A stretch of 61,016 nucleotides of DNA from an uncultured Oscillospiraceae bacterium (GCA_944385535.1 CALWXR010000007.1:1-61016), one strand, 5' to 3'. Positions 7,696-16,875 are shown, numbered from the stretch's first letter. The notes: generated from the sequence alone by a model not told the origin. Numbers and translations are program-made.

Positions 7696-8559
7696 TTGAA
7701 AAATCTACGAAAGAAGTTTGATCTTTTCTGCTTCAAAAACCGGGACAAAGGCATCCCCAATCTGATGCTGTACATCTCTCTGGGCACGGCATTGGTGTAC
7801 CTGTTCAGCAGCATGTCCGGAAGCACTTACCTGTATGGTTTGCTGTACTTCGACCGGGGCCTGATCCTGCAAGGCCAGATCTGGCGGCTGATCACCTATC
7901 CGCTGACCTATAACGCGGGCAATCTGCTGCTCACCGCCATCGCCCTGCTGTGCTACTATTCCCTGGGCCGGGCTATGGAAAACATGTGGGGCACCCTGCG
8001 GTTTAATCTGTACTATCTTACCGGTGTGGTGCTCATGGATATTTACTGCATGATCTTCGGCGGCTACGCCAGCGTCAGTTATCTGAACATGAGCCTGTTC
8101 CTGGCCTACGCCACCATGTACCCGGACGCCACCTTCCTGCTGTTTTTCATCATCCCTATCAAGGCCTGGATCTTTGCCCTGGTGGATCTGGTGATGGTGC
8201 TGGTCGGACTTTTCACCTACCCCTTCCCCAGCAATCTGTTCTCGGTGATCTCCCTGGCCAACTACTTCCTGTTCTTCGGCAAAGACGCCCTGAATGTGAT
8301 CCCCATGTCCTGGCGGACCAACGCCTCCCGGCTGTTCCGGCGCAAAAGCAAAGGATCCGGCCCCAATGTCATCCACTTCAACGCCGGCTCCTACCAGGCC
8401 AGCACCGCCAGCCCCAAGGCCCCCTACACCCACCGATGCACCGTCTGCGGCCGAACCGACGTCTCCAACCCGGAGCTGGAATTCCGGTACTGCTCCCGGT
8501 GCAAGGGTTATTACTGCTACTGCGAAGATCATATTAATAACCACAGCCATATTCAGTGA
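7696..8559 (+). CDS. Rhomboid-like membrane protein with C-terminal Cys/His motif
   Basis: A 287-residue membrane protein with five to six predicted segments in residues 15-200, laid out like a rhomboid protease. QGQIWRLITYPLTYN matches the usual entry to the rhomboid core. The catalytic GxSG motif expected before the fourth helix is absent: the equivalent stretch reads ASVSYLNMSLFLAYATMYPD. The C-terminus adds CTVCG, then CSRCKGYYCYCEDHINNHSH, a likely zinc-binding module. It is therefore probably a non-proteolytic rhomboid relative. The TTG at 7696 is chosen because GGGAG lies nine bases upstream; TTG 7687 abuts that site. No partner is implied by the neighbours metK and glpK. Confidence 0.65.
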   Translation: MKNLRKKFDLFCFKNRDKGIPNLMLYISLGTALVYLFSSMSGSTYLYGLLYFDRGLILQGQIWRLITYPLTYNAGNLLLTAIALLCYYSLGRAMENMWGTLRFNLYYLTGVVLMDIYCMIFGGYASVSYLNMSLFLAYATMYPDATFLLFFIIPIKAWIFALVDLVMVLVGLFTYPFPSNLFSVISLANYFLFFGKDALNVIPMSWRTNASRLFRRKSKGSGPNVIHFNAGSYQASTASPKAPYTHRCTVCGRTDVSNPELEFRYCSRCKGYYCYCEDHINNHSHIQ

Positions 8560-8562
8560 CCC

Positions 8563-8602
8563 AAGAACGCAAGGCGGAATCTTCCGCTTTGCGTTCTTCT
8601 TT
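8563..8602 (+). terminator. Terminator of the rhomboid-like gene
   Basis: A 16-bp stem (AAGAACGCAAGGCGGA / TCCGCTTTGCGTTCTT, one wobble) with a four-base loop is followed by CTTTTC. Confidence 0.8.
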
Positions 8603-8607
8603 TCGCA

Positions 8608-8636
8608 TTGTCAAACATGGCAGGATGTGGTATTAT
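8608..8636 (+). promoter_or_regulatory. glpK promoter
   Basis: TTGTCA (8608-8613), a 17-base spacer and TATTAT (8631-8636) lie 30 bases before the glpK ATG. Confidence 0.6.
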
Positions 8637-8666
8637 TGAAAGAAAACCGCCGAAAGGGTGTTGCAC

Positions 8667-10160
8667 ATGGCAAAATATATCATGGCTCTGGATTCCGGAA
8701 CCACCTCCAACCGCTGTATCCTTTTCAACGCCGCCGGGGAGGTTTGCAGCGTGGCTCAAAAGGAGTTTACCCAGATCTTTCCCCAGCCCGGCTGGGTAGA
8801 GCACGACGCTGACGAGATCTTCGCCACCCAGCTGGAGGTGGCCAAGCAGGCTCTGGCCAACATCGGCGCTTCCGCTTCCGACATTGCCGCCATTGGCATC
8901 ACCAACCAGCGGGAGACCACCATCGTCTGGAACAAGCACACCGGCCGCCCGGTGTATCATGCCATCGTCTGGCAGTGCCGCCGGACGGCCGCTTACTGTG
9001 ACCAGCTGACTGCCCAGGGGCTGGTGGATACCATCCGGGAAAAAACCGGCCTGGTGATCGACCCCTACTTTTCCACCACCAAGATCCGCTGGATCCTGGA
9101 AAACGTCCCCGGCGCCCGGGAGCAGGCGCAGCGGGGCGAGCTGCTGTTCGGCACTGTGGAAACCTGGCTGATCTGGAAGCTCACCGGCGGAAAGGTGCAT
9201 GTGACCGACTATTCCAACGCCTCCCGGACCATGCTGTTTAACATCAACACCCTTTCCTGGGATGAGGAGATCCTGGCGCTTTTGGACATCCCCGCTTCCA
9301 TGCTGCCAAAGCCCATGCCCTCCTCCTGCTGCTTCGGCAGTACCGACGCCTATCTGTTCGGCGCGCCCATTCCCATCGCCGGAGCGGCGGGCGATCAGCA
9401 GGCGGCCCTGTTCGGCCAGACCTGCTTTGATCCCGGGGACGCGAAAGTGACCTACGGCACCGGCGCCTTTCTGCTGATGAACACCGGGCATACCCCCACC
9501 TTCTCCCAAAACGGTCTGGTCACCACCATTGCCTGGGGATTGAACGGCGCAGTCACCTATGCCCTGGAAGGTTCCATTTTCGTGGCGGGAGCCGCCATTC
9601 AGTGGCTGCGGGACGAACTGCGATTCATCGAGTCCGCCGGGGATTCGGAGTACATGGCCCGGAAGGTCAACGACACCAACGGCTGTTATATGGTTCCCGC
9701 CTTCACCGGCCTGGGAGCGCCCCATTGGGACGCCTACGCTCGGGGAGCCGTGGTGGGCCTGACCCGGGGCGTGAACAAGTACCACATCATCCGGGCCACC
9801 CTGGACGCCATCGCCTACCAGACCAACGACGTGCTCACCGCCATGGAGGCCGACTGCGGCATCCGCCTGTCGGCGCTGAAGGTAGACGGCGGCGCTTCCG
9901 CCAATAACTATCTGGTTCAGACCCAGGCTGACCTGAGCGCCGCCCCGGTACTGCGGCCGAAATGTGTGGAAACCACCGCCATGGGCGCGGCCTACCTGGC
10001 AGGCCTGGCGGTGGGCTACTGGAGCGACACCGACCAGATCCGGAATAATTGGGCGGTGGAGCGCGCCTTCTCTCCGGAGATTTCGGAAGAATCCCGTCAG
10101 AAGAGAATCCGGGGCTGGAAAAAAGCCGTGAAATGCGCCGCCGGCTGGGCAAAAGAATAA
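8667..10160 (+). CDS. glpK: Glycerol kinase
   Basis: A 497-residue FGGY-family kinase that phosphorylates glycerol to glycerol 3-phosphate. The ATP-site start [20 protein letters not shown], the substrate region TNQRETT, the [13 protein letters not shown] block and the phosphate-2 motif [12 protein letters not shown] are all canonical, as is the C-terminal [13 protein letters not shown]. The ATG at 8667 gives the family N-terminus and sits ten bases after AAAGGG; GTG 8658 upstream is rejected. No glpF or glpD lies beside it, so it is a stand-alone unit with its own promoter and terminator. Confidence 0.97.
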   Translation: MAKYIMALDSGTTSNRCILFNAAGEVCSVAQKEFTQIFPQPGWVEHDADEIFATQLEVAKQALANIGASASDIAAIGITNQRETTIVWNKHTGRPVYHAIVWQCRRTAAYCDQLTAQGLVDTIREKTGLVIDPYFSTTKIRWILENVPGAREQAQRGELLFGTVETWLIWKLTGGKVHVTDYSNASRTMLFNINTLSWDEEILALLDIPASMLPKPMPSSCCFGSTDAYLFGAPIPIAGAAGDQQAALFGQTCFDPGDAKVTYGTGAFLLMNTGHTPTFSQNGLVTTIAWGLNGAVTYALEGSIFVAGAAIQWLRDELRFIESAGDSEYMARKVNDTNGCYMVPAFTGLGAPHWDAYARGAVVGLTRGVNKYHIIRATLDAIAYQTNDVLTAMEADCGIRLSALKVDGGASANNYLVQTQADLSAAPVLRPKCVETTAMGAAYLAGLAVGYWSDTDQIRNNWAVERAFSPEISEESRQKRIRGWKKAVKCAAGWAKE

Positions 10161-10173
10161 AGCATATCTGTTT

Positions 10174-10204
10174 CACCTCCGCCTTCGGGCGGGGGTGTTT
10201 TTCT
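10174..10204 (+). terminator. glpK terminator
   Basis: The stem CACCTCCGCC / GGCGGGGGTG has a TTCG tetraloop and is followed by TTTTTT. Confidence 0.9.
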
Positions 10205-10277
10205 CCACTTCAGGCAGTTCTGTTTCCTTCCGGCGGGCATAGGATGTTTCATACATCTGAAACTTGAGGTGGTACTT

Positions 10278-10886
10278 ATGGAACATATGGCAAATCAGGT
10301 CACGCTCCGGGGCACTTTGGCGTCACCGCCGGAATTCTCCCACGAAAACCACGGACGACAGTTTTACCGGCTTACTCTGGAGGTTCCCCGGCTTTCCGGG
10401 GCGGTGGACATTCTGCCGGTAATTGTGGAAAAAGGACTGCTGGAGCAAGCAGAGGTAACCGACGGGGAAATGGTCGCCGTCACCGGTCAGATCCGCTCTC
10501 ACAATCAGCGCGCCGAGGGGAAACGGCGGCTGATGATCTTTGTATTCGCTCTGACTTTGGCTTGTGAAGACGGAGAGCCCCTAAACGACGTTTCCCTGGA
10601 AGGCTTTCTGTGCCGGGAGCCCAACTACCGCCGCACGCCCTTGGGCAGGGAAATCTGTGACATCATGCTGGCAGTGCCCCGGGCATTCCAGCGGGCGGAC
10701 TATCTGCCCTGTATCCTCTGGGGCCGAACGGCTTTGGAAGGCTCCCGCTGCCACACCCGGGACAAGATCACCCTTTCCGGCAGGCTCCAAAGCCGTACCT
10801 ATACCAAGCTGACGGAAACGGGCGCGGAGGAACGGATTGCTTACGAGGTTTCCGCCCTCACCGCCCTTTTTCCGGAGGAAGCATAA
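10278..10886 (+). CDS. Single-strand DNA-binding-like protein with two OB-type halves
   Basis: A protein of about 202 residues that looks like two SSB-type OB folds in tandem. The first half (NQVTLRGTLASPPEFSHENHGRQFYRLTLEVPR) and the second (NDVSLEGFLCREPNYRRTPLGREICDIMLAVPR) share the pattern V-LxGxL---P----T--G--F--LxVPR of SSB N-termini, and each ends in a G-RLxS or GQIRS strand. The acidic SSB tail (DDDIPF-like) is absent. It is thus more like the short accessory SSB-like proteins annotated in Clostridia than the essential Ssb. The ATG at 10278 has GAGG eight bases upstream. Function is inferred from fold only. Confidence 0.7.
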   Translation: MEHMANQVTLRGTLASPPEFSHENHGRQFYRLTLEVPRLSGAVDILPVIVEKGLLEQAEVTDGEMVAVTGQIRSHNQRAEGKRRLMIFVFALTLACEDGEPLNDVSLEGFLCREPNYRRTPLGREICDIMLAVPRAFQRADYLPCILWGRTALEGSRCHTRDKITLSGRLQSRTYTKLTETGAEERIAYEVSALTALFPEEA

Positions 10887-10894
10887 TTTTACTA

Positions 10895-10923
10895 TTGTCT
10901 GAGGGTTTTTTTCGTGATATATT
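10895..10923 (+). promoter_or_regulatory. nth promoter
   Basis: TTGTCT (10895-10900), a 17-base spacer and TATATT (10918-10923) lie about 30 bases before nth. Confidence 0.55.
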
Positions 10924-10955
10924 GATGGAAAATCCCAAGATAAGGATGCATGGAT

Positions 10956-11582
10956 ATGACAGAAAAAATAAATGAAATCATCGCGGTCTTAAAGGATCGT
11001 TATCCTACGGCTCCCTGTGCCCTTCACTACAGCAAGGATTATGAGCTGATGATTGCCGTCCGGCTTTCCGCCCAGTGTACCGACGCCCGGGTGAATCTGG
11101 TCACCCCCGGTCTGTTTGCCGCCTATCCCACTTTGGAGGCTATGGCGTCAGCGGACATTTCGGATGTAGAAAACCACGTCCGTTCCTGCGGCTTTTACAA
11201 GCACAAGGCCCGGGACATTGTCCAGGCCTGTCAAATGCTGCTGACCGACTACGGCGGAAAGGTTCCCGGAACCATGGAGGAGCTGCTGCGCCTGCCGGGG
11301 GTAGGGCGAAAAACCGCCAATCTGCTGCTGGGAGACCTATACGGCGTTCCCGGAAGCGTGGTTTGCGACACCCACTGCATCCGCATCTGCGGAAGGCTGG
11401 GGCTGAGTCAGGGCAAGGACCCGGAAAAGGTGGAGCAGCAGCTTCGCGCCATCCTGCCCCCGGAAGAAAGCAGCGATTTCTGCCACCGGATCGTCCTGTT
11501 CGGTCGGGACTGCTGCACTGCCCGGAACCCCAGCTGCGGCCAGTGCCCCCTGACCATGTACTGCAAGGAATTCAATCCATAA
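10956..11582 (+). CDS. nth: Endonuclease III
   Basis: A 208-residue DNA glycosylase/AP lyase that removes oxidised pyrimidines in base excision repair. The helix-hairpin-helix LPGVGRKTANLLL supplies the catalytic lysine, and the aspartate is in CDTHCIRI. The C-terminal 4Fe-4S cluster motif is complete: C-x6-C-x2-C-x5-C in CTARNPSCGQCPLTMYCKE. ATG 10956 has AAGGA nine bases upstream; ATG 10950, two codons earlier, is possible but too close to that site. It is followed after 76 bases by the SpoVB-like gene. Confidence 0.95.
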   Translation: MTEKINEIIAVLKDRYPTAPCALHYSKDYELMIAVRLSAQCTDARVNLVTPGLFAAYPTLEAMASADISDVENHVRSCGFYKHKARDIVQACQMLLTDYGGKVPGTMEELLRLPGVGRKTANLLLGDLYGVPGSVVCDTHCIRICGRLGLSQGKDPEKVEQQLRAILPPEESSDFCHRIVLFGRDCCTARNPSCGQCPLTMYCKEFNP

Positions 11583-11658
11583 GCCACCCGCTCACTCCGG
11601 AACATACAGTTCTTTCTCCCTCCTTGGCTGCATACATTGTGGACAAGGAGGGATCTCT

Positions 11659-13161
11659 TTGCCCAAGAAAATACCCATCTTTTATTCCGCCTTGCTGCTC
11701 ACCGGCGTGAATCTGCTGCTGCGGCTGGTGGGCACATCCTTTCAAGTATATATCTCCGGCCGGATCGGCGCTGCCGGGGTGGGGCTGCTGCAGCTGGTCA
11801 TGTCCGTAGGCAGTCTTGCCATGATCGCCGGAATCGGAGGCATTCGCACCGCCACCATGTATTTGACCGCCGAGGAACTGGGGCGGAAGAAACATGGAAG
11901 CGTCCTTTGGGTGCTGTCCGGATGCTTTCTTTACAGCATTGTGTGCGGGGGCACCGTGGCCCTTTTGCTGTATCGGTTTGCCCCCTGGATCGCGGAACAC
12001 TGGATCGGCGACCCGCGAACGGTGGAAGCTCTGCGGCTTTTGGCGGCGTTTCTTCCGGTGACCTGTCTGTGCGCGGTTATGACCGGATATTTCACCGCCG
12101 CCAATCGCATCGGCATCCTGGCGGCGGTAGAAGTGGCGGAACAGCTTTGCGCCATGGGGGTCACTATGGCCGCTCTGACATTTTGGTCCGGGGACGACCC
12201 CGGGCTTGCCTGTCAAAGCGTGGTGCTGGGCAGCTGCGCCGGAAGCTGCCTGACCCTCCTTTGCCTGGCGGCCCTGCGGCTGCGGGAACAGATTCCCCCA
12301 AGCCCAAGGATCCCCATCCGTCACCGTCTTTTCCAGGCGGCGGTGCCTTTGGCCCTGGCGGATGTACTGAAATCCGGCATCAACACCACGGAAAATCTCA
12401 TGGTACCCAAGCGCCTTGCCCGGAATCCCAGCATCACCGATCCTCTGGCCTGCTTTGGCGTACTCAGCGGCATGGTGTTTCCCGTGCTCATGTTCCCTGC
12501 CTGCATTCTGTTCGGGCTGGCGGAGCTGCTGATCCCGGAGCTGGCCCGGTGCGCTGCCGCCGGGAGCAAGCAGCGGATCACCTACCTGGTAAAGCGAAGC
12601 CTGCGGGTATCTATGCTGTACGGAGCCATCTTCGCCGGACTGGAATTTCTGCTGGCGGAAGCCCTGTGTCTGCGTCTTTATGGCAATCCCCAGGCCGGGC
12701 GATACCTGAAGCTTTACGCCCTGCTGATCCCTATGCTCTACTGCGACGCCATCACCGACGCTATGACAAAGGGGCTGGGACAGCAAAAGGTCTGCGTGCG
12801 CTATAACATTCTCACCTCCGCGCTGGATGTGCTGTTTCTGTATCTGCTGCTTCCCCGGCTGGGTATGGAGGGATACTTTATCAGCTTTTTTGGAACCCAT
12901 TTGCTGAACTTCTGCCTGAGCTTGAGACGGCTGTTGAAAATCACCGGCATATCCATTCCGTTTTACATTCCCGCCATGACCGCCGCTGCCGCCATCGCCT
13001 CGGTTTGGTCCGCCGCCTCCCTTTCCGTCCCTGCGGCCCGGTGCATTTGCTATCTGTGTTTACTGCTGAGCCTGCTGTATTTATTTAGGGTAATCAGCGG
13101 CGAGGATCTTTCCTGGGTTCGGGGGCTTTTCCGGCTCTCCCGCCGGGAAAACGCCGCATAA
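11659..13161 (+). CDS. SpoVB-like polysaccharide/lipid flippase
   Basis: A 500-residue integral membrane protein of the MOP superfamily (SpoVB/MurJ-like) with about 14 predicted helices. SpoVB-type members move lipid-linked precursors across the membrane for spore cortex synthesis. The N-terminus (FYSALLLTGVNLLLRLVGTSFQVYISGRIG) and the AGVGLLQLVMSV stretch that follows are typical. SpoVB itself or a paralogue cannot be told apart, because Clostridia carry several copies. The start is TTG at 11659, with AAGGAGGG about seven bases upstream. It shares a bidirectional terminator with the convergent pepD. Confidence 0.82.
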   Translation: MPKKIPIFYSALLLTGVNLLLRLVGTSFQVYISGRIGAAGVGLLQLVMSVGSLAMIAGIGGIRTATMYLTAEELGRKKHGSVLWVLSGCFLYSIVCGGTVALLLYRFAPWIAEHWIGDPRTVEALRLLAAFLPVTCLCAVMTGYFTAANRIGILAAVEVAEQLCAMGVTMAALTFWSGDDPGLACQSVVLGSCAGSCLTLLCLAALRLREQIPPSPRIPIRHRLFQAAVPLALADVLKSGINTTENLMVPKRLARNPSITDPLACFGVLSGMVFPVLMFPACILFGLAELLIPELARCAAAGSKQRITYLVKRSLRVSMLYGAIFAGLEFLLAEALCLRLYGNPQAGRYLKLYALLIPMLYCDAITDAMTKGLGQQKVCVRYNILTSALDVLFLYLLLPRLGMEGYFISFFGTHLLNFCLSLRRLLKITGISIPFYIPAMTAAAAIASVWSAASLSVPAARCICYLCLLLSLLYLFRVISGEDLSWVRGLFRLSRRENAA

Positions 13162-13167
13162 AACCCG

Positions 13168-13216
13168 AAAAACGCCACAACCGCCGCTCCACTCGAAGCG
13201 GCGGCTGTGGCGTTTT
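13168..13216. terminator. Bidirectional terminator between spoVB-like gene and pepD
   Basis: A long stem, AAAACGCCACA(A)CCGCCGCT pairing with AGCGGCGGCTGTGGCGTTTT, has A- and T-runs at its base on both sides. It can serve both convergent genes. Confidence 0.85.
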
Positions 13217-13245
13217 GACAAAATGCCGATTGTTTCCCGGAGGGA

Positions 13246-14694
13246 TCAAAGGGCTTTCAGCACTTCCAGCAGGAAATTCCAGGTTCGCTGGGTGGAAGCG
13301 ATGTCCAGTTTTTCCCGGGTGGTGTGGATGTCGTGCATCTGGGGCCCGATGCTGACGCAGTCCAGGCCCGGCAGCTTCTCGCCGATGAGGCCGCACTCCA
13401 GCCCCGCGTGAATGGCCAGCACCTGGGGCTCTTTGTCGAACATCTCCCGGTAGATCCGAACCATGGTATCCCGGAGTTCCGAATCCTTACGGAATTCCCA
13501 GGCGGGATACTCACCCATTTGGGAATAGCTGCCCCCATAAAACTCGCTGAGCTGACGCAGCTGATTCAGCAGCGCCTCCTTCTCACTGTTGACGCTGCTG
13601 CGGACAGAGAAGGTAACGCTGAACCGCTCGCCCAGCTTTAAAATGCCCATGTTCAGGCTGGTCTGAACCAAGCCCTCCATATCCTGGCTCATGGACTGGA
13701 CGCCGTTGGGACAGGCGCACAGCAGGGCGATGATCTTGGCGGTGGACTCGGAGGACAGGCTGTTGCCACCCAGGGCGTCCACGTCAAAGGCTTGGATGGA
13801 CGCCTCCGGCTCATCGTAAGTTTCCCGAATCTCCGCCTGAAGCTCCTGGGCAATGGCGTTAATCCGCTCCAGGTGGATCCCCATGGCAACCAGAGTGGCC
13901 TGACAGCTTCTGGGAATGGCATTGTCCTTGGTGCCGCCGACTAGAGAGGTCAGGCACAAAGGCATGATCTTCTGGATCCGGCCCATAAACTGCCCCATAA
14001 CATAATTGGCGTTGGCCCGATTTTTGTGAATCTCCGCACCGGAGTGGCCGCCTCTCAGGCCATCCACAGTGAGCCGGACGCAGGGGCCGTACACCGCCCG
14101 CCGCTCCACAGGCAGAGAAATGGTGGCTCTGGCCCCGCCGGCACAGGATACGGTAAAGATCCCCTCGTCCTCAGAGTCCAGATTGATCAGCCGCCTACCC
14201 TTCAGTTCGGACAGATCGATGGCGCTGGCTCCCAGCATGCCGATCTCCTCATCCACGGTGATGATCACTTCCAGCGGCGGGTGGGGAATGGAATCATCCG
14301 CCAGCAGCGCCAGGGCAAAGGCAACGGCAACCCCGTCGTCGCCGCCCAGGGTAGTGCCTTTGGCAAAAACGAAAGAATCGTCATGGGTCACATCCAGACC
14401 ATCCGCCGCCAGATCCAGGGGGCAGTCCCCATCCTTTTCACATACCATATCCATATGGCCCTGCAAAATCACCGGGGGATGATCCTCCATGCCGCAGGTA
14501 CCCTTGCCGAACAGAATCACATTATTGCTCTCATCCTGAATATAGGGGATGTCATGTTCCTTGGCAAAGGCAACCAGATAGTCAGAGATCTTTTTGGTGT
14601 TCCGGGAACCATGGGGGATGGCGCAGATCTCTTCAAAATAGTGAAAAACAGCCGCAGGCTCCAGCCCGGCTAACTTTTTATTATCCATATCCAT
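13246..14694 (-). CDS. pepD: Aminoacyl-histidine dipeptidase (M20 family, PepD type)
   Basis: A 482-residue zinc dipeptidase that cleaves Xaa-His and other dipeptides in the cytoplasm. The M20 metal ligands are visible: LQGHMDMV (His, Asp), TLGGDDG (bridging Asp), TVDEEIGM (catalytic Glu-Glu), LINLDSEDEG (Asp) and a C-terminal His in PQMHDIHT. The long lid domain in the middle and the total length fit PepD rather than PepT. The ATG at 14694 has AAAGGAG seven bases upstream. It is followed by, and probably co-transcribed with, the GNAT-like gene that starts upstream. Confidence 0.92.
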   Translation of the reverse strand: MDMDNKKLAGLEPAAVFHYFEEICAIPHGSRNTKKISDYLVAFAKEHDIPYIQDESNNVILFGKGTCGMEDHPPVILQGHMDMVCEKDGDCPLDLAADGLDVTHDDSFVFAKGTTLGGDDGVAVAFALALLADDSIPHPPLEVIITVDEEIGMLGASAIDLSELKGRRLINLDSEDEGIFTVSCAGGARATISLPVERRAVYGPCVRLTVDGLRGGHSGAEIHKNRANANYVMGQFMGRIQKIMPLCLTSLVGGTKDNAIPRSCQATLVAMGIHLERINAIAQELQAEIRETYDEPEASIQAFDVDALGGNSLSSESTAKIIALLCACPNGVQSMSQDMEGLVQTSLNMGILKLGERFSVTFSVRSSVNSEKEALLNQLRQLSEFYGGSYSQMGEYPAWEFRKDSELRDTMVRIYREMFDKEPQVLAIHAGLECGLIGEKLPGLDCVSIGPQMHDIHTTREKLDIASTQRTWNFLLEVLKAL

Positions 14695-14706
14695 GAAAAA
14701 ACTCCT

Positions 14707-15522
14707 TTAACGCAATGATGCGGCAGTTGTATTCAGAATTCCCTTTGCGGAGCCGATGCTGCCACCGGCAAGAAGCAGCCTTTTGATGCCCCGCTGCATG
14801 GAGGTGTTCTCCGGCAGCGCCTCCACGGGAGCCGACGGTTCCGCGCCGAACACCCACTGAAGAAAGCCCTTCTCCTGGGGATACACCTGCAGGATCTGAA
14901 AACGGCGCTGGAAGGAAAGGATGTTGGAGCCCTCTTTCAGCACCTTTTTCAATTCCGGGGACAGCAGCCAGGACAGGCAAACAAGCGGCCATTGGGCGCA
15001 TTCCGGCTGGAAGCTCTCGAAGAAGTCCTTAGCCTGGGCTAAGGACGCGTCCACCGCCCCGGGAGAAAAGTCGGCGTCAGAGGGGATGTGCAAACTGACG
15101 GCCTTTTCTTCCGGCAGAATCTCATATTCCAGCTGTCCGATGCGAAACAGCTGCATACTGGTCTGGCGATAGGTCCAGAAGCCTCGATCGAAGCGGTATG
15201 CGCCGGTATTTCTCCGGGTTTCTTCCAAAAACCTGGTAAAGCAGCCCATGGTATCCAAATACACCTGCTCAGGGATGCCGCGACGGACGTACCAGTCCTG
15301 AACCAGTCCGGCGGCATAGAGGTGGCAGACCAGCATCCCGATGGGATTGTCTCCCAGCTGTTCTTCCAGCGCCAGCTGGGCTTTCCGGGCGGCGTCCGCC
15401 TGGGTCAAACGCCGGGCGAGGGGCTCTGCCAGAGCAAACTCCGGGCCGTTCAGCCAGCGCTTCCCTTCCTCCAGCACCTCCCCGGGGAGGCCGATGCTTT
15501 CTGCCAGATATTCCAGTTTCAT
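14707..15522 (-). CDS. GNAT-like acyltransferase-domain protein (DUF5596 type)
   Basis: About 271 residues resembling the proteins called acyltransferase domain-containing in Clostridia (NAT_N plus GNAT-like C-terminal domain). Recognisable blocks are MLVCHLYAAGLVQDWYVRRG, FDRGFWTYRQTSMQLFRIGQLEYE, SLHIPSDADFSPGAVDASLAQA and CLSWLLSPELKKVL followed by SNILSFQRRF. These define the family, but no substrate is known. The ATG at 15522 has AAGGAG upstream. The 40-codon in-frame extension before it is glycine/serine-rich and looks non-coding. It lies 12 bases before pepD and probably shares its transcript. Confidence 0.68.
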   Translation of the reverse strand: MKLEYLAESIGLPGEVLEEGKRWLNGPEFALAEPLARRLTQADAARKAQLALEEQLGDNPIGMLVCHLYAAGLVQDWYVRRGIPEQVYLDTMGCFTRFLEETRRNTGAYRFDRGFWTYRQTSMQLFRIGQLEYEILPEEKAVSLHIPSDADFSPGAVDASLAQAKDFFESFQPECAQWPLVCLSWLLSPELKKVLKEGSNILSFQRRFQILQVYPQEKGFLQWVFGAEPSAPVEALPENTSMQRGIKRLLLAGGSIGSAKGILNTTAASLR

Positions 15523-15669
15523 AAACCCGTTTCTCCTTCCGGCAGCAGATCCACCGCCTCCTGATTTTACCATACCGCCGGAGAAATGTCCATCCCCATC
15601 TCGTCCCAAAAAACCCTCAAAAGCCGTCAGCAAACCATTCATAATCAGGTCATTCCCGGTAAAAACAAG

Positions 15670-16380
15670 CTAATTCAGAAGAAACGCCTTCAGTTTTTCA
15701 AGATCCGTGTTCAAAATCAGCGCGTCCGTAATATCCAATTCCGCCAGAAGCCTTCTCGCCAGGGAGAATTCCCCTACGGCCTCCGGGTCGTGGGCGTCGG
15801 AGTTGACAATCAGCCAGACTCCCTGCTCCATACACATGGGCGCCAGCTTCCGGTAATTTTCCAAACAGTTCAGACGCATGCCCGGCTTTCGAAGGGAGCT
15901 GTTGTTTACTTCCAGGGCAACGTTATATTCCTTTGCCGCCGCCACCAGGGCGGGATAGTCCAGGGGGTAGTAGTCGTTATCGGGATGGGAGATCAGCTTC
16001 ACCTTGCTGTGCTCCATACAGCGGATCACATTGTCTGTATTTTTTACCACACCGGCGTCCTCATAGCAGGGGCCGTGGATCCCCGCAATCCCATAGTCCA
16101 GGCAGCTTAAATGCCGCTCATCCAGGGAGAGCGCCCCATCGGCCAGAATGTTGACTTCGCTGCCGTAGAGCATTTCCACACCGTACAGGCTTCTGGGGGC
16201 GTCCGCCAGATTTCGGAAATAAATCGGCTCCACCGTACCGGGAATGCCGGGGCCGTGCTCTGTAACGCCCAACAGCTTGAGTCCCCGCTGGGCCGCGCTG
16301 GCGGCAAGCTCCCGGATGGTGCCAAAGGCATGCCCGCTGGCCAGCGAGTGGGTATGAACATCCGCAACAAATGGTTTCAT
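15670..16380 (-). CDS. PHP-domain phosphatase (YcdX-like)
   Basis: A 236-residue metal-dependent phosphatase of the PHP superfamily. Metal ligands are in DVHTHSLASGHAFG (residues 6-20), TEHGPGIP, GSEVNIL, HPDNDYYPLDY and NSDAHDPEAVG, giving the full trinuclear site. Length and motif spacing match YcdX-like phosphatases rather than histidinol phosphatase HisK, and no his genes are near. The ATG at 16380 has AAAGGAA nine bases upstream; 24 further upstream codons in frame lack similarity. The natural substrate is not known. Confidence 0.85.
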   Translation of the reverse strand: MKPFVADVHTHSLASGHAFGTIRELAASAAQRGLKLLGVTEHGPGIPGTVEPIYFRNLADAPRSLYGVEMLYGSEVNILADGALSLDERHLSCLDYGIAGIHGPCYEDAGVVKNTDNVIRCMEHSKVKLISHPDNDYYPLDYPALVAAAKEYNVALEVNNSSLRKPGMRLNCLENYRKLAPMCMEQGVWLIVNSDAHDPEAVGEFSLARRLLAELDITDALILNTDLEKLKAFLLN

Positions 16381-16440
16381 AGCGCATTTCCTTTCTGTTC
16401 TCATCTTCCCCGCCCCAGGCAGGGGCCGGGCCATTCTATG

Positions 16441-16471
16441 CAAAAAGGCCACGGATCTCTCCGCAGCCTTT
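16441..16471 (-). terminator. secG terminator
   Basis: An 11-bp stem with two wobble pairs (AAGGCTGCGGA / TCCGTGGCCTT) and a GAGA tetraloop is followed by TTTTTG on the minus strand. Confidence 0.8.
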
Positions 16472-16494
16472 TGATTGGCGTGTCCATGGGAATA

Positions 16495-16731
16495 TTACAC
16501 CAGGCTCAGTGCCAGGGTCAGAAGCACCCAAACCAAAGCGATCCACTTGGTGGAGCTGGCCAGGATCTGATCCATGCCGCCCTTCTTATTCTTGCTCAGG
16601 TAGGATTCGGAAGAGCCGGACAGCGCGCCGGACAGACCGGACTGCTTACCGGACTGCAGCAGCACCACCACGATCAGCACAACGCTGCACAGAGCCTCCA
16701 GAACAATCAGAATCGTTTCAAAAACGCCCAT
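16495..16731 (-). CDS. secG: Preprotein translocase subunit SecG
   Basis: A 78-residue small membrane subunit of the SecYEG channel. Two hydrophobic helices (ETILIVLEALCSVVLIVVVLLQ and ASSTKWIALVWVLLTLALSLV) flank a polar loop with the typical QSGKQSGLSGALSGSSESYL stretch. The ATG at 16731 has GGGAGG eight bases upstream, which fixes the start; an in-frame extension of 24 codons is not needed. It is monocistronic. Often secG is followed by rnr and smpB, which are not seen here. Confidence 0.93.
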   Translation of the reverse strand: MGVFETILIVLEALCSVVLIVVVLLQSGKQSGLSGALSGSSESYLSKNKKGGMDQILASSTKWIALVWVLLTLALSLV

Positions 16732-16815
16732 TACAATAACCTCCCTCCGCCTAATTCGCGGACAGCGAACGGTAAATGGCCCGCAAGCCAGAGCGAGCCT
16801 CACAATAGCCCATAC

Positions 16816-16844
16816 AGTATACCATGAAAAAAAGCGAATTTCAA
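16816..16844 (-). promoter_or_regulatory. secG promoter
   Basis: Minus-strand TTGAAA (16839-16844), a 17-base spacer and TATACT (16816-16821). The -35 falls just before the end of the upstream prfB gene. Confidence 0.6.
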
Positions 16845-16875
16845 GAGGAAATTTGCTTTTTCAGGAAAATCCTTT

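Noticed and set aside
11572-12900. A 442-codon open frame antisense to the SpoVB-like gene
   Set aside because: It is made of Gln/His/Gly-rich sequence and lacks a ribosome binding site, while the sense frame has clear membrane helices and AAGGAGGG.
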